A DNA stretch of 44,203 bases from positions 1-44,203 of the forward strand of contig CAYPWF010000032.1 of assembly GCA_964414345.1 (NCBI GenBank). Direction: 5' to 3'. Within the stretch, counting starts at the first letter, position 1. Each line of letters opens with the position of its first letter. This document shows positions 9,702 to 18,474 of the stretch, in pieces. Source of the DNA: Desulfocorpusculum sp964414345 (GTDB taxonomy: Bacteria; Desulfobacterota; Desulfocorpusculales; Desulfocorpusculum). Below the pieces are notes generated by a model. That model worked only from the letters and a program-made list of their open reading frames with translations, ran no database searches and had not been told where the DNA came from. The position numbers were made by a program, and so were the translations under genes.

Positions 9702-9708
9702 CGTCCGA

Positions 9709-9815
9709 GGCTTTGTTCCGCTATAAAAAGTCTTTCGGTCTTCCAATCGGGCCAAGCTATAGAACGAGGCATGCGCCAAGACCGCTGGGGTTGGGGGGGG
9801 AGACCGGGCCGGATG
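9709..9815 (+). repeat. Intergenic repeat family, divergent copy 1
   Basis: By eye this spacer aligns with the repeats at 19397, 40531 and 42357. Shared blocks are an A-rich block after GTTCCGCT, CTTTCGGT, a GGCATG-CCAAGA block corresponding to ATGGCAAAG / ATGCCAAAG, and GGGGTTGGGGG. The closing hairpin seen in the best copies is degraded here. Identity to the others is only moderate, so membership is a hypothesis. Confidence 0.4.
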
Positions 9816-10106
9816 TAGAGGGGGAACCAGGGTGTGTTTTGGCGGGAATGGGTTTATCCTAAGCTTTCGTGAAGTGATCAGGCAGAGACTAGAGGTTAAG
9901 AATAATGTTGGCCATGGGCTGGGTGCAGGCTAAAAACCCTTTTGATGGGGAGCTTGAAGATCCAATGGACTGAATCTATTGACCCAACCAGTGAGCGGGA
10001 ACTCGTAAACATGATTTACCTGAGCCAGAGCACTCTGCAGGCGGGATTTGGAGAAAGAGATTGTCGCAAACGGGGGTAAACCTGAACCAAAAAGAGAGGT
10101 GAATAC
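9816..10106 (+). other. Long spacer before lysS, no recognisable gene
   Basis: Together with the repeat before it, this makes a 405-bp gap between pilS and lysS. Two tiny ATG frames of 22 codons each (starting near 9905 and 10011) have no recognised family. The first has AGAGG-like pairing upstream. A TTGACC hexamer at 9979-9984 lacks a good -10 at 16-18 nt. No terminator with a T-run was found. I see no remnant of a pilR or prfB gene in any frame. Confidence 0.4.
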
Positions 10107-11621
10107 TTGGAGGCAGGAGGAGCTGAGAAAGCCGCCGGGCTTGTGCTGGAGAGGCGCAGGAAACTGGAGAGGCTGAGGTCTTGCGGGATTGATCCCTTTT
10201 TGCAGGATTTCCTGGTCATCCATGAAGTTGCTGAAATCCTGGAGCACTACGGGCAATGGGATGCACCCAGCCTTGAAGGGCTTGGGGAGACTTTTGTCCT
10301 GGCAGGTCGAATAACCGGGAAAAGGGACTTCGGGAAAGTCAGCTTCCTGGATCTTACAGACCGCACGGGTCGCATTCAGTGTATGGTGCACCTTCCTTCC
10401 CTGAAAGAAGTGGAAGTCCTGATAGTCAAATGTCTGGATGTGGGAGACCACCTGGGAGTCAGGGGGGGGCTATTTAGAACCCGTACAGGGGAGTTGACCC
10501 TCAAGGCTGAGGTTTTGCAGATTCTCTCCAAGGCCCTCAGGCCGTTGCCCGAGAAATGGCATGGCCTGAGAGACGTAGAGGCGCGCTATCGCCAACGTTA
10601 TTTGGATCTGCTCATCAACCCCAATGTGAGGGAGATTTTCAGGCTCAGGGGAAGAGTCATACGGTGGATCAGGGAATTCCTGGATACCCACGGGTTCGAA
10701 GAAGTGGAGACTCCCATGATGCAACCCCTGCCTGGAGGGGCTGACGCGCGTCCCTTTGTGACACACCATAATGCCCTTGATGTGGACCTGTACCTGAGAG
10801 TTGCACCAGAGCTTTTTTTGAAGCGGCTGGTGGTTGGGGGAATGGAGCGGGTTTATGAGATAAACAGGAACTTCCGCAATGAGGGAATCTCCACCCAACA
10901 CAACCCTGAGTTCACGATGCTGGAGTTCTACCGCGCCTATGCAGGCTTTGAAGAGCTCATGGACTTTACAGAGGAGCTCTTTGAATTCCTTTTGGGGCGG
11001 TTGGGAAAGTGGCCCCTGCTGAGTTACCAGGGATCGGAAATAAACATGCAAAGGCCTTGGAAGAGGTTGCGGTTTATGGATGGTCTGGTGGAATTGGCGC
11101 AGGTGCCCAGGGAGATTCTGTGGGACCTGAGCAAGTTGAAAGAGCTGGCCAAGGAGCGCCATGTTGTTCTAGAGGGCAGGGACACTCTGGGAAAGGTTCT
11201 GGCCAAACTGTTCGATGCCTTGGTGGAACCACATCTGATATCTCCAACTTTTGTGACCCATCATCCTGTTGCTATTTCCCCCCTTGCCAGGAGAAATCGG
11301 GAGGATCCGGAGCTGGTGGATAGGTTCGAGCTTTACATTGCGGGGAGGGAAATCGCCAATGCTTTTTCAGAGCTGACAGATCCGGACGACCAGAGAAAAC
11401 GATTTCAGCAACAACAGGAAATGCGCGACAGGGGGGACAGTGAAGCCCAACCCATGGATGAGGATTTCCTGAGAGCCTTGGAACATGGGATGCCTCCCAC
11501 AGCTGGAGAAGGAATAGGGATAGACAGGTTGGTCATGTTACTGACGGATTCCGCCTCCATAAGGGATGTCATATTGTTCCCACAACTCAGGCCTGAGTCC
11601 ACGCTTCAGACAAGGACCTGA
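10107..11621 (+). CDS. lysS: Lysyl-tRNA synthetase (class II)
   Basis: Cytoplasmic class II aminoacyl-tRNA synthetase that charges tRNA-Lys. The 504-residue product has the N-terminal OB-fold anticodon-binding domain (about 60-165, LAGRITGKRDFGKVSFLDL region). The catalytic domain carries motif 2 around FRNEGIST-HNPEFTMLEFY and motif 3 GIGIDRLVMLLTDSASIRDV near the end. The start is a TTG with GAGAGGTGA about 7 nt upstream. No ATG lies in a suitable place, and the N-terminus matches family expectations. In many deltaproteobacteria lysS sits directly before lolC-lolD-bamA, as here. A 73-nt gap separates it from lolC. Confidence 0.97.
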   Translation: MEAGGAEKAAGLVLERRRKLERLRSCGIDPFLQDFLVIHEVAEILEHYGQWDAPSLEGLGETFVLAGRITGKRDFGKVSFLDLTDRTGRIQCMVHLPSLKEVEVLIVKCLDVGDHLGVRGGLFRTRTGELTLKAEVLQILSKALRPLPEKWHGLRDVEARYRQRYLDLLINPNVREIFRLRGRVIRWIREFLDTHGFEEVETPMMQPLPGGADARPFVTHHNALDVDLYLRVAPELFLKRLVVGGMERVYEINRNFRNEGISTQHNPEFTMLEFYRAYAGFEELMDFTEELFEFLLGRLGKWPLLSYQGSEINMQRPWKRLRFMDGLVELAQVPREILWDLSKLKELAKERHVVLEGRDTLGKVLAKLFDALVEPHLISPTFVTHHPVAISPLARRNREDPELVDRFELYIAGREIANAFSELTDPDDQRKRFQQQQEMRDRGDSEAQPMDEDFLRALEHGMPPTAGEGIGIDRLVMLLTDSASIRDVILFPQLRPESTLQTRT

Positions 11622-11694
11622 GGGGGATTTGTGATGCACAAAGCAAAGGAGTTCTGCGGAGGGCCTCCAGGGGCGCAAAGCAGTCAAGCACAAG

Positions 11695-12951
11695 ATGGCC
11701 TATGAACTTTGGATCGGTTTGAAATTCCTGCGCGCCAAACGCAGACATAGGGCCATATCTTTGGTTACGGTTCTCTCGGTGCTAGGGGTCTCCGTGGGGG
11801 TTACGGCTCTGATAGTGGTGATCTCAGTAATGAGTGGTTTTGCAGAGAGCCTCAAAGAAAGAATCCTGGGCTTCACAGCCCATGTGGTTGTAACAGGCCG
11901 CAAAGAGGAGATCCTGCAGGAAGTTGATTTGGCTTCCAGGCTCATGGAAGTGGAAGGAGTGGTGGGTGCTACACCCTTTTTAGTGAGGGAGGTTATCTTA
12001 CAGGGGCCTGCAAGGGCGGCGGGTGCAGTTGTGAGAGGTTTGGACCCAAGCACTGCTGCCCGGGTGCTCCCTTTGAGAAAGATCCTGAAAGACGCGGATC
12101 CTGAAGCTCTGGCCAAGCCCTCGGGGGCGGGACACCCGGGAATAGTGCTGGGTAAGGAGCTTATGAGATATTTGGGCTGCGGGGTTGGGGATCACGTGGT
12201 CATGGTGGTTCCCCTGGGGACTCCCACCCCATGGGGCACTCTTCCCAAGTGGAAGAGGTTTGAGGTAAGGGGTTTTTTTGACTCCGGTTACTGGGAGTTC
12301 GATTTCAGACTGGGTTACGTGGCTCTTTCCGTAGCCCAGGAAGTTTTCGAGGTCCCGGGGAGGCTCACTGGTGTGGAGCTTAAGCTTGCGGATCTCTACA
12401 GGGCGCCCGAGGTCCGCAGATTCATTAATTCCTCTCCTCTGGGCAGGCAATATGTGGCCGAGGATTGGATGGAGCGAAACCGCAGCCTTCTTTTTGCCCT
12501 CAATATCGAGAAAAGGGTCATGTTTGTCATCTTGCTTTGCATTGTGGGGGTTGCTGGGCTTCTCATCATCAGCATCTTGGTGATGATGGTGATGGAGAAA
12601 AAGAAGGATGTGGGAATATTGAAGGCAATGGGGGCCAGGGCAGGGGAGATCCTCCGAGTTTTCTTGTTCCAGGGCTTGATCATTGGGATAATGGGTACCC
12701 TTTTGGGCTCTTTGGGGGGACTGCTTATATCCTGGAACTTGGACAGCATCTTGATTGCGCTGGAGAAGCTTACAGGTCTGAGGATTTTTCCATCTGAAGC
12801 CTACTATTTGCCTGAGATTCCAGCTAGGGTGAATGCACTGGACGTAGCTGTCATAGTGCTGGCCACTTTGGGTATAAGTTTAATTTCGGCCGCATATCCC
12901 TCCTGGAGGGCATCCAAGCTTGATCCTGTGGAGGCTTTGCGGTATGACTGA
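11695..12951 (+). CDS. lolC: Lipoprotein-releasing ABC transporter permease (LolC/LolE family)
   Basis: Inner-membrane subunit that extracts outer-membrane lipoproteins and passes them to the periplasmic carrier LolA. The 418-residue product has the family topology. One N-terminal membrane segment (about 22-47) is followed by a large MacB-like periplasmic domain (about 50-270). Three C-terminal segments follow (about 277-303, 320-350, 380-402), and the C-terminus is YPSWRASKLDPVEALRYD. Only one LolC/LolE-type gene is present, so the complex is probably a homodimer of this protein with LolD rather than the LolC-LolE heterodimer of E. coli. The ATG has a weak Shine-Dalgarno. The stop overlaps lolD by 8 nt. 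Confidence 0.93.
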   Translation: MAYELWIGLKFLRAKRRHRAISLVTVLSVLGVSVGVTALIVVISVMSGFAESLKERILGFTAHVVVTGRKEEILQEVDLASRLMEVEGVVGATPFLVREVILQGPARAAGAVVRGLDPSTAARVLPLRKILKDADPEALAKPSGAGHPGIVLGKELMRYLGCGVGDHVVMVVPLGTPTPWGTLPKWKRFEVRGFFDSGYWEFDFRLGYVALSVAQEVFEVPGRLTGVELKLADLYRAPEVRRFINSSPLGRQYVAEDWMERNRSLLFALNIEKRVMFVILLCIVGVAGLLIISILVMMVMEKKKDVGILKAMGARAGEILRVFLFQGLIIGIMGTLLGSLGGLLISWNLDSILIALEKLTGLRIFPSEAYYLPEIPARVNALDVAVIVLATLGISLISAAYPSWRASKLDPVEALRYD

Positions 12952-13717
12952 GAAGGGCGGAGCTCCCGGACATGGAAGCAGTAAAGAGGAAAATCCAAGA
13001 ACTGAGGCTGCACCGCTGATCCGGGTTCGAGGGCTTACCCGCTCTTTTAGAAAAGACAGCCAGCTCATAGAGGTGCTCCGAGGGGTTGACTTGGATGTGG
13101 GAGAAGGGGAAAGTCTTGCCATCACAGGGGCTTCCGGAGTGGGGAAAAGCACCCTTATGCACATCATGGGGACTCTGGACAGGCCCACTTCAGGCATTGT
13201 GCTTTATGAAGGCCGGGATGTATTCAAGTGGGATGATGGCGAACTGGCTAGGTTTCGCAACAGGAGCATCGGCTTTGTGTTCCAATTTCATCACCTCCTG
13301 CCCGAGCTCACGGCACTGGAGAATGTAATGATGCCTGCCTTGATTCAAGGAATAAGAAAAAGACAGGCTGCGCTCATAGCAAGGGATGTACTGGGAGAGC
13401 TGGGTATGTCCCATCGGCTCCAGCACAAGCCAGGGGAACTCTCTGGAGGCGAACAGCAAAGGGTGGCTATTGCCAGAGCCTTGGTTTTGCAGCCGCGGGT
13501 GATATTGGCTGATGAACCTACAGGTAATCTGGATCGTCGAACAGGCGAGGGGGTGGAGGAGCTTCTTTTGGCGGTCAGGGAGAAGCTAGGGGCCACCTTG
13601 GTGGTCGTGACCCACAATCCGGGTTTGAGCAAAAAAATGCAAAGACAAGTGGAACTGGTGGATGGGATCCTGGGTTATACCCCCCGAAGCGGGGACGGGA
13701 AGGGGAGAAAATCATGA
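12944..13717 (+). CDS. lolD: Lipoprotein-releasing system ATP-binding protein LolD
   Basis: ABC ATPase that powers LolC. The 257-residue product has Walker A GASGVGKST, a Q-loop in VFQFHHLLPEL, signature LSGGEQQRVAIARAL, Walker B VILADEPTGNLD and the H-loop VVVTHN. The HHLLPE segment after the Q-loop is typical of the LolD/MacB/FtsE class. An in-frame ATG 8 codons upstream exists, but the ATG at 12944 has GGAGG 9 nt upstream and is preferred. The first 30 residues are a poorly conserved, charged extension. It overlaps lolC by 8 nt and bamA by 4 nt (ATGA). Confidence 0.94.
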   Translation: MTEKGGAPGHGSSKEENPRTEAAPLIRVRGLTRSFRKDSQLIEVLRGVDLDVGEGESLAITGASGVGKSTLMHIMGTLDRPTSGIVLYEGRDVFKWDDGELARFRNRSIGFVFQFHHLLPELTALENVMMPALIQGIRKRQAALIARDVLGELGMSHRLQHKPGELSGGEQQRVAIARALVLQPRVILADEPTGNLDRRTGEGVEELLLAVREKLGATLVVVTHNPGLSKKMQRQVELVDGILGYTPRSGDGKGRKS

Positions 13718-16365
13718 GACGGTCTCTTTTGCCGATAGTGGCTTGTTGGGTGCTCTGCTTTGTGGGCTTAGGGAACAAGGATGTGCAAGCCGCAGTCAAG
13801 GTGCAATTGCTCCCCCTTCAAGTTTTCAGCGGGGACCCTTCTGCTCAAGAGCTTCGGGTCTTGTTGGAGAAAGTCGTGGCAGTCCGCCTCCAGGGGGAAG
13901 AAGGTGTGGAGATAGTTTACAGGCCTGAGAAAGAGATCCCCCGGGAAGGCTTCACCGAACAAAAGGCCCGAAGCGAGGCTAAAGAAGCCGGTGCAGCCTG
14001 GGTCATATGGGGGAGCCTCACCCAGGTGGGCAGAGCCCTCAGCCTGGATCTCAGATTGCTCAAGGTGGAGGGGACGGAAGCTCCAGTTTCCGTGGGAGTC
14101 CAGGCTCAGGACAAGGATCAGCTCTTGAGCGCCACGGACCTGGAGGTGGACAGGCTCCTGTCCAGGATAGTCCAGAGGCCCAAGGTGGCACAGGTCAAGG
14201 TGGAGGGAAACCGTCGTATAGGTCCTGATTCCATTCTGCTCAAGATAAAAACCCGCAGTGGTGATGAGTACTCTTCTACGCGTCTACAGGCGGACGTCCG
14301 AGAGATAGAGAAAATGGGCTATTTTGAAGACGTGCAGGTCAGCGTGCAGGATCTCAAAGAAGGTAAGGCAGTTACCTTTCTTGTGAAAGAGAAGCCTACC
14401 ATCAGGGAAGTGCTCATAACAGGAAACGATAAGATAGACACCGACAAGATCAGAGAAGTCATAACCATTCAGCCACAGTCAATCCTCAATTATCAGGCTC
14501 TCAAGGACGCAACGGAAAAGATAAAGAAACTTTACCAGGAAAAGGGGTTTTACGGGGCCGAGGTGTCTTATGAGCTAAAAGAGCTTGATGCTAATCAGAA
14601 GGGAGTGGTTTTCAAGATCCAAGAGGGAAACAAGTTCTGGGTCAGAAGCATCCGGTTTGAGGGAAATGAGCACTTCTCGGAAAAAGAGCTAAAAAAGGAA
14701 ATGAAAACTCAAGAGAAGGACTGGCTCCACTGGATCACAGACTCAGGGGTGTTGGATCAAGAGACCCTCAAACAGGATGTGGAAAGACTCTCTGATTTTT
14801 ATTACAACCGGGGTTACATCCGCAACAAGGTGGGCACACCCAGAATAGAAACCCAGGCCGACTCCATCCATATCATCATTCCCATAGAAGAGGGGCCGGT
14901 CTACACCGTGAGAGCCATAAGGCTGGAGGGGGATCTCCTGGAGGAGGAGGGGGCCATGAAGGCTCCCTTGAGCCTCAAGGAGGGAGACCCCTTCAGCCGG
15001 GAGAAACTCAGGAAGGACATGGAAAAGCTCACGGAGCGTTATGCGGACTTGGGATACGCTTACGCGGAGGTAAAACCACTTACCAGCATCCAGGATGCAG
15101 AAAAGACAGTTGATGTGAGCTTTAGGATTCAGCAGAAGCAGAAAGTGCATATCGGGAGAATAAGAATCCTTGGCAACACCCGGACCCGGGATAAGGTCAT
15201 AAGGCGAGAGCTGATGCTGGCCGAGGGGGATACTTTCAGTAGTACAGCCCTCAAGAAAAGCAACGAAAGGCTCAAGGCCCTTAAGTACTTCGAGGAGGTG
15301 AACATAACCTCCAGCCCCGGAGCCACTCCTGAGGTGGTAGACCTAAATGTGGAGGTCAAGGAACAACAGACAGGGAGCTTTTCCTTGGGGGCCGGTTACA
15401 GCTCCGTGGACAAGCTCATCGGGGTGGCCGAGATTCAACAAAGCAACCTCTTCGGAAGAGGTTACAAGGTAAGGCTCAGAGCAGAGCTGGGGACCAAGAG
15501 GCAATACTACACATTCACCTTTATAGACCCATGGCTGCTGGATACCCGCACCAGCATGAAATTGGATGTATACAACATGGACAAGGTGTACCTCAGTTTC
15601 ACCAGGAGCGCCATCGGAGGGGACCTGATGTTCACCCATCCATTGGACAGGTTTCTGGACAAGCTCACTGGTTTTTGGGGTTACAGGGCCGAGGATGTCA
15701 AGGTGACCGACGTGGACAACGACGCAGCCCTCATCTTCAAAGCCCAGAAAGGAAGACACCTCACCAGCGAAGTGCTCTTTGGGTTGACCTATGATACCAG
15801 GGACCAGACCCTTTACCCCAGCAAGGGGAATCTCTCCAGTTTTGCCACCGAGTTTGCGGGCCTGGGGGGAGACAACCAGTTCGTGAAACACATAATCAGC
15901 TCGGCCCAATACTTCCCTCTTCCTTGGGACACGGTTTTCATGGCCAGGGGGCAGTTCGGCTATGCTTATGGATGGGGGAACAAGGAACTCCCGGTTTATG
16001 AGAGGTTTTTCTTGGGCGGGATAGACTCCATTCGGGGCTTCAAGCCCGGTGGGGTTGGCCCCAGAGATCCTGCCACAGGTGACATAATAGGGGGGGACAC
16101 AGAGCTTTTCTTCAACTTTGAGTACATTTTCCCGATCCTCAAGAAGCTGGAGCTACGGGGGGTGATCTTCTACGATACAGGCAACGCCTTCTTAAGCGGT
16201 GACAGCGGGCTTGTGGATGTGGGCAGCTTCAGGCACACGGCAGGGGCCGGTATCCGATGGTACTCCCCCTTCGGCCCATTGAGGGTGGAATTGGGTTACA
16301 ATCTTAGACCTGAAGCGGATGAGAAGCGGATAGAGTGGGCTTTCGGAATGGGAGGTTCTTTCTGA
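13714..16365 (+). CDS. bamA: Outer membrane protein assembly factor BamA
   Basis: Omp85-family outer-membrane insertase that folds beta-barrel proteins. The 883-residue product is longer than the E. coli type (about 810). A signal peptide (1-26) is followed by an extra N-terminal domain of about 125 residues (27-150). Five POTRA domains then run from about 158 to 545, recognisable from repeated V-x-GN-x-x-I/F-type openings. The C-terminal barrel covers about 550-883. The barrel carries the conserved L6 motif IRGFKPGG near 773 and ends in F, the usual terminal residue of outer-membrane barrels. The extra domain looks like the TolB/FlgO-like fold found before POTRA1 in other deltaproteobacterial BamA proteins; that is family-level inference. 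The ATG overlaps the lolD stop. Confidence 0.95.
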   Translation: MRRSLLPIVACWVLCFVGLGNKDVQAAVKVQLLPLQVFSGDPSAQELRVLLEKVVAVRLQGEEGVEIVYRPEKEIPREGFTEQKARSEAKEAGAAWVIWGSLTQVGRALSLDLRLLKVEGTEAPVSVGVQAQDKDQLLSATDLEVDRLLSRIVQRPKVAQVKVEGNRRIGPDSILLKIKTRSGDEYSSTRLQADVREIEKMGYFEDVQVSVQDLKEGKAVTFLVKEKPTIREVLITGNDKIDTDKIREVITIQPQSILNYQALKDATEKIKKLYQEKGFYGAEVSYELKELDANQKGVVFKIQEGNKFWVRSIRFEGNEHFSEKELKKEMKTQEKDWLHWITDSGVLDQETLKQDVERLSDFYYNRGYIRNKVGTPRIETQADSIHIIIPIEEGPVYTVRAIRLEGDLLEEEGAMKAPLSLKEGDPFSREKLRKDMEKLTERYADLGYAYAEVKPLTSIQDAEKTVDVSFRIQQKQKVHIGRIRILGNTRTRDKVIRRELMLAEGDTFSSTALKKSNERLKALKYFEEVNITSSPGATPEVVDLNVEVKEQQTGSFSLGAGYSSVDKLIGVAEIQQSNLFGRGYKVRLRAELGTKRQYYTFTFIDPWLLDTRTSMKLDVYNMDKVYLSFTRSAIGGDLMFTHPLDRFLDKLTGFWGYRAEDVKVTDVDNDAALIFKAQKGRHLTSEVLFGLTYDTRDQTLYPSKGNLSSFATEFAGLGGDNQFVKHIISSAQYFPLPWDTVFMARGQFGYAYGWGNKELPVYERFFLGGIDSIRGFKPGGVGPRDPATGDIIGGDTELFFNFEYIFPILKKLELRGVIFYDTGNAFLSGDSGLVDVGSFRHTAGAGIRWYSPFGPLRVELGYNLRPEADEKRIEWAFGMGGSF

Positions 16366-16430
16366 GGCCCGGTGAGACGCTAGGGCGACTAGCCGAGGAG
16401 AGCTCGGCAATCAATTCAGGAGGGGTTCGG

Positions 16431-16964
16431 ATGAGAGGATGGCTAGTGGGTATCTGGGCTGCCGCACTTCTGACAGCGGGGTCCCTGGGCACGGCTTGGG
16501 GGGCTTCTTCGGCCGTGAAAATAGGCTACATAGACCTTCAGAAGATCATAGAGAATTCCAGTAAAGGCAAAGAGCTAAGGGATCGGGTCCTGCAGCTTCG
16601 CAAGGAGAAGGAGAAGATCTTGACCTCCAAGCAGGAAGAGCTGGTGCGTATGCGCCAGGATTTCCAGCAGAAGGCCCTGACCCTGAGCGATAAGGCCAGG
16701 CTGGACAAGGAGCAGGAGCTTCGCCAAAAGGAATTGGAGCTGCAAAACCTCTCTGAGTCTTATAGACAAGAGGTCATAATGGAGGGCAAGAAACTCCAGA
16801 CCCTGATGTTCAAGGATTTAAGCGAGATTGTAAAAAGAATCGGGCAGCAGGAAGGCTTCACCATGATCATAGACAAGGATGCCACTCTTTACGTGTCCGA
16901 GTCCATCGACATCACGGACAAGGTCATTCAGCAGTATGACTCCCCCTCGAGGAAGGCCAAGTGA
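16431..16964 (+). CDS. ompH: Periplasmic OmpH/Skp-family chaperone
   Basis: Small periplasmic holdase that keeps outer-membrane proteins unfolded on their way to BamA. The 177-residue product has a signal peptide (about 1-24, cleavage after TAWG or ASS). A short strand segment VKIGYIDLQKIIENS follows. A long charged coiled coil (about 50-135) is rich in KEKE, QKELEL and LRQKE-type heptads. A C-terminal segment, FTMIIDKDATLYVSESIDIT, matches the end of Skp proteins. The start at 16431 is chosen because AGGAGGGG lies 6 nt upstream and it opens the signal peptide; an upstream in-frame ATG at 16335 lies in bamA. The bamA-ompH-lpxD-fabZ-lpxA order is widely conserved. Confidence 0.93.
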   Translation: MRGWLVGIWAAALLTAGSLGTAWGASSAVKIGYIDLQKIIENSSKGKELRDRVLQLRKEKEKILTSKQEELVRMRQDFQQKALTLSDKARLDKEQELRQKELELQNLSESYRQEVIMEGKKLQTLMFKDLSEIVKRIGQQEGFTMIIDKDATLYVSESIDITDKVIQQYDSPSRKAK

Positions 16965-18001
16965 AGGCCACTTTGGCCCATCTGGCAGAGCTGGTGCAGG
17001 GAGAGGTTTTTGGAGATCCTTGTTTGGAAATCCACGGGATCTCCTCTCCTGAGCTGGCCGGCCCCAAAGACATTACCTTCATAGTAAGCCCACGCCACGA
17101 GCACAGACTCGGCACGACCAGGGCTGCAGCTGTAATGGTGCCCGATGGAAGCCTGGGCGGCAACATGTGCAAGATAGTGGTCCCTAGGGTTTACCTGGCT
17201 TACGCCCGTGTGGCGGCTTTTTTCCACCCCAGGGATCAGCATGTGCTGGGTGTCTCCCCTGAGGCTTGCATTCATCCTGAAGCCGTGCTGGGCGAGGGGG
17301 TGAGCGTGTACCCCTTTGTTTGGATAGGCCGTGGGGCACGCATTGGGGATAGGGCTGTTTTGTATCCCCTGGTTTGTGTAGGGGAGGAATGCCAGATAGG
17401 CGAGGATAGCATCCTCTACCCGGGGGTAGTTGTGTACCCAGGATGTTCAGTGGGGAAAAGAGTCATAGTCCATGCAGGGGCAATCATAGGCAGCGACGGG
17501 TTTGGATACGCCAGGGACGGAACACGTTCGGTGAAAATCCCTCAACTGGGCACAGTCCTCATAGAGGATGATGTGGAGATCGGGGCCAATGCGGCGGTGG
17601 ACAAAGCATCTTTTGGGGCTACCTGGATCCAGCGCGGGGTGAAGATGGACAACTTGGTACAAATAGGTCACAACGTGGTGGTGGGTGAAGATGCGGTCTT
17701 GGCGGGCCAGGTTGGGCTGGCCGGAAGCGTACAGATCGGCCGGGGTGCTGTCTTAGCAGGTCAGGTGGGTGTGGCAAATCACTTGCGCATAGGGGACGGG
17801 GCCATGGTTGGCTCTAAGAGCGGGGTGGCTCAGGATGTGCCGCCTGGAGGGCTTGTGAGCGGTATACCGGCCATCCCGCATCGCAATTGGCTGAGGTCAA
17901 GCCGGGCATTCAGCCGTCTACCTGAGGTGTTGCACAGGTTAAAGGATATTGAAAAAAGGCTGGATTCCCTCGAAAGGCGGACGGGAAATGGAACAGAGTA
18001 A
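16961..18001 (+). CDS. lpxD: UDP-3-O-(R-3-hydroxyacyl)glucosamine N-acyltransferase LpxD
   Basis: Third enzyme of lipid A synthesis; it adds the second hydroxyacyl chain from acyl-ACP to the amine of UDP-3-O-acylglucosamine. The 346-residue product has the N-terminal uridine-binding domain (about 1-100). The left-handed beta-helix of hexapeptide repeats covers about 100-320, and a C-terminal helix with SRLPEVLHRLKDIEKRL follows. The catalytic histidine is H237 in QIGHNVVVG. The start is a GTG that overlaps the ompH stop (GTGA); the product is of standard length. Confidence 0.97.
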   Translation: MKATLAHLAELVQGEVFGDPCLEIHGISSPELAGPKDITFIVSPRHEHRLGTTRAAAVMVPDGSLGGNMCKIVVPRVYLAYARVAAFFHPRDQHVLGVSPEACIHPEAVLGEGVSVYPFVWIGRGARIGDRAVLYPLVCVGEECQIGEDSILYPGVVVYPGCSVGKRVIVHAGAIIGSDGFGYARDGTRSVKIPQLGTVLIEDDVEIGANAAVDKASFGATWIQRGVKMDNLVQIGHNVVVGEDAVLAGQVGLAGSVQIGRGAVLAGQVGVANHLRIGDGAMVGSKSGVAQDVPPGGLVSGIPAIPHRNWLRSSRAFSRLPEVLHRLKDIEKRLDSLERRTGNGTE

Positions 18002-18437
18002 GATCAGAATACTGCCTATCGAGGAGATAATGCGGATTCTGCCTCACGGGTATCCCTTTTTGTTTGTGGACAGGGTCCTGGAACTGGAACCGGATTCGCG
18101 CATAGTCTGCTTGAAGAACGTGACAATAAACGAGCCGTTTTTCCAGGGCCATTTCCCAGGCAGGCCAGTCATGCCAGGGGTGCTGTTGGTGGAGGCCATG
18201 GGGCAGACGGCAGGGGTTCTTGTGCTGCATTCCCACGGGGAAGAATATGCCGGAATGAATATTTACTTTATGGGACTGGACAAGGTGCGCTTCCGAAAGG
18301 TGGTTAGGCCGGGGGACCAATTGATCATGGAGGCCAAGGTGCTTCGCAGGAGGTCCACGGTTTGGCGGTTTTGGTGTGAAAGCAGGGTGGACGGAGGCTT
18401 GGTAGCTGAAGCCGAGCTGCTGGCCATGGTGGAGTGA
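17988..18437 (+). CDS. fabZ: 3-hydroxyacyl-ACP dehydratase FabZ
   Basis: Hot-dog-fold dehydratase of type II fatty acid synthesis. It consumes the same 3-hydroxyacyl-ACP that LpxA and LpxD use, so it balances membrane phospholipid against LPS. The 149-residue product has LPHGYPFLFVDRV near the N-terminus. The active-site segment HFPGRPVMPGVLLVEAMGQ carries the His/Glu pair H55 and E69. An in-frame ATG 13 codons earlier lies deeper in lpxD; the ATG at 17988 gives the usual N-terminus (IEEIMRILPH). It overlaps lpxD by 14 nt. Confidence 0.96.
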   Translation: MEQSKIRILPIEEIMRILPHGYPFLFVDRVLELEPDSRIVCLKNVTINEPFFQGHFPGRPVMPGVLLVEAMGQTAGVLVLHSHGEEYAGMNIYFMGLDKVRFRKVVRPGDQLIMEAKVLRRRSTVWRFWCESRVDGGLVAEAELLAMVE

Positions 18438-18474
18438 ATTCGGTCATCTGGCCCGAAGAACCGGGGAGGACGTA

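Noticed and set aside
10470..11162. A 230-codon minus-strand frame inside lysS
   Set aside because: It lies wholly opposite conserved lysS sequence and has no recognisable domain, signal or ribosome site.
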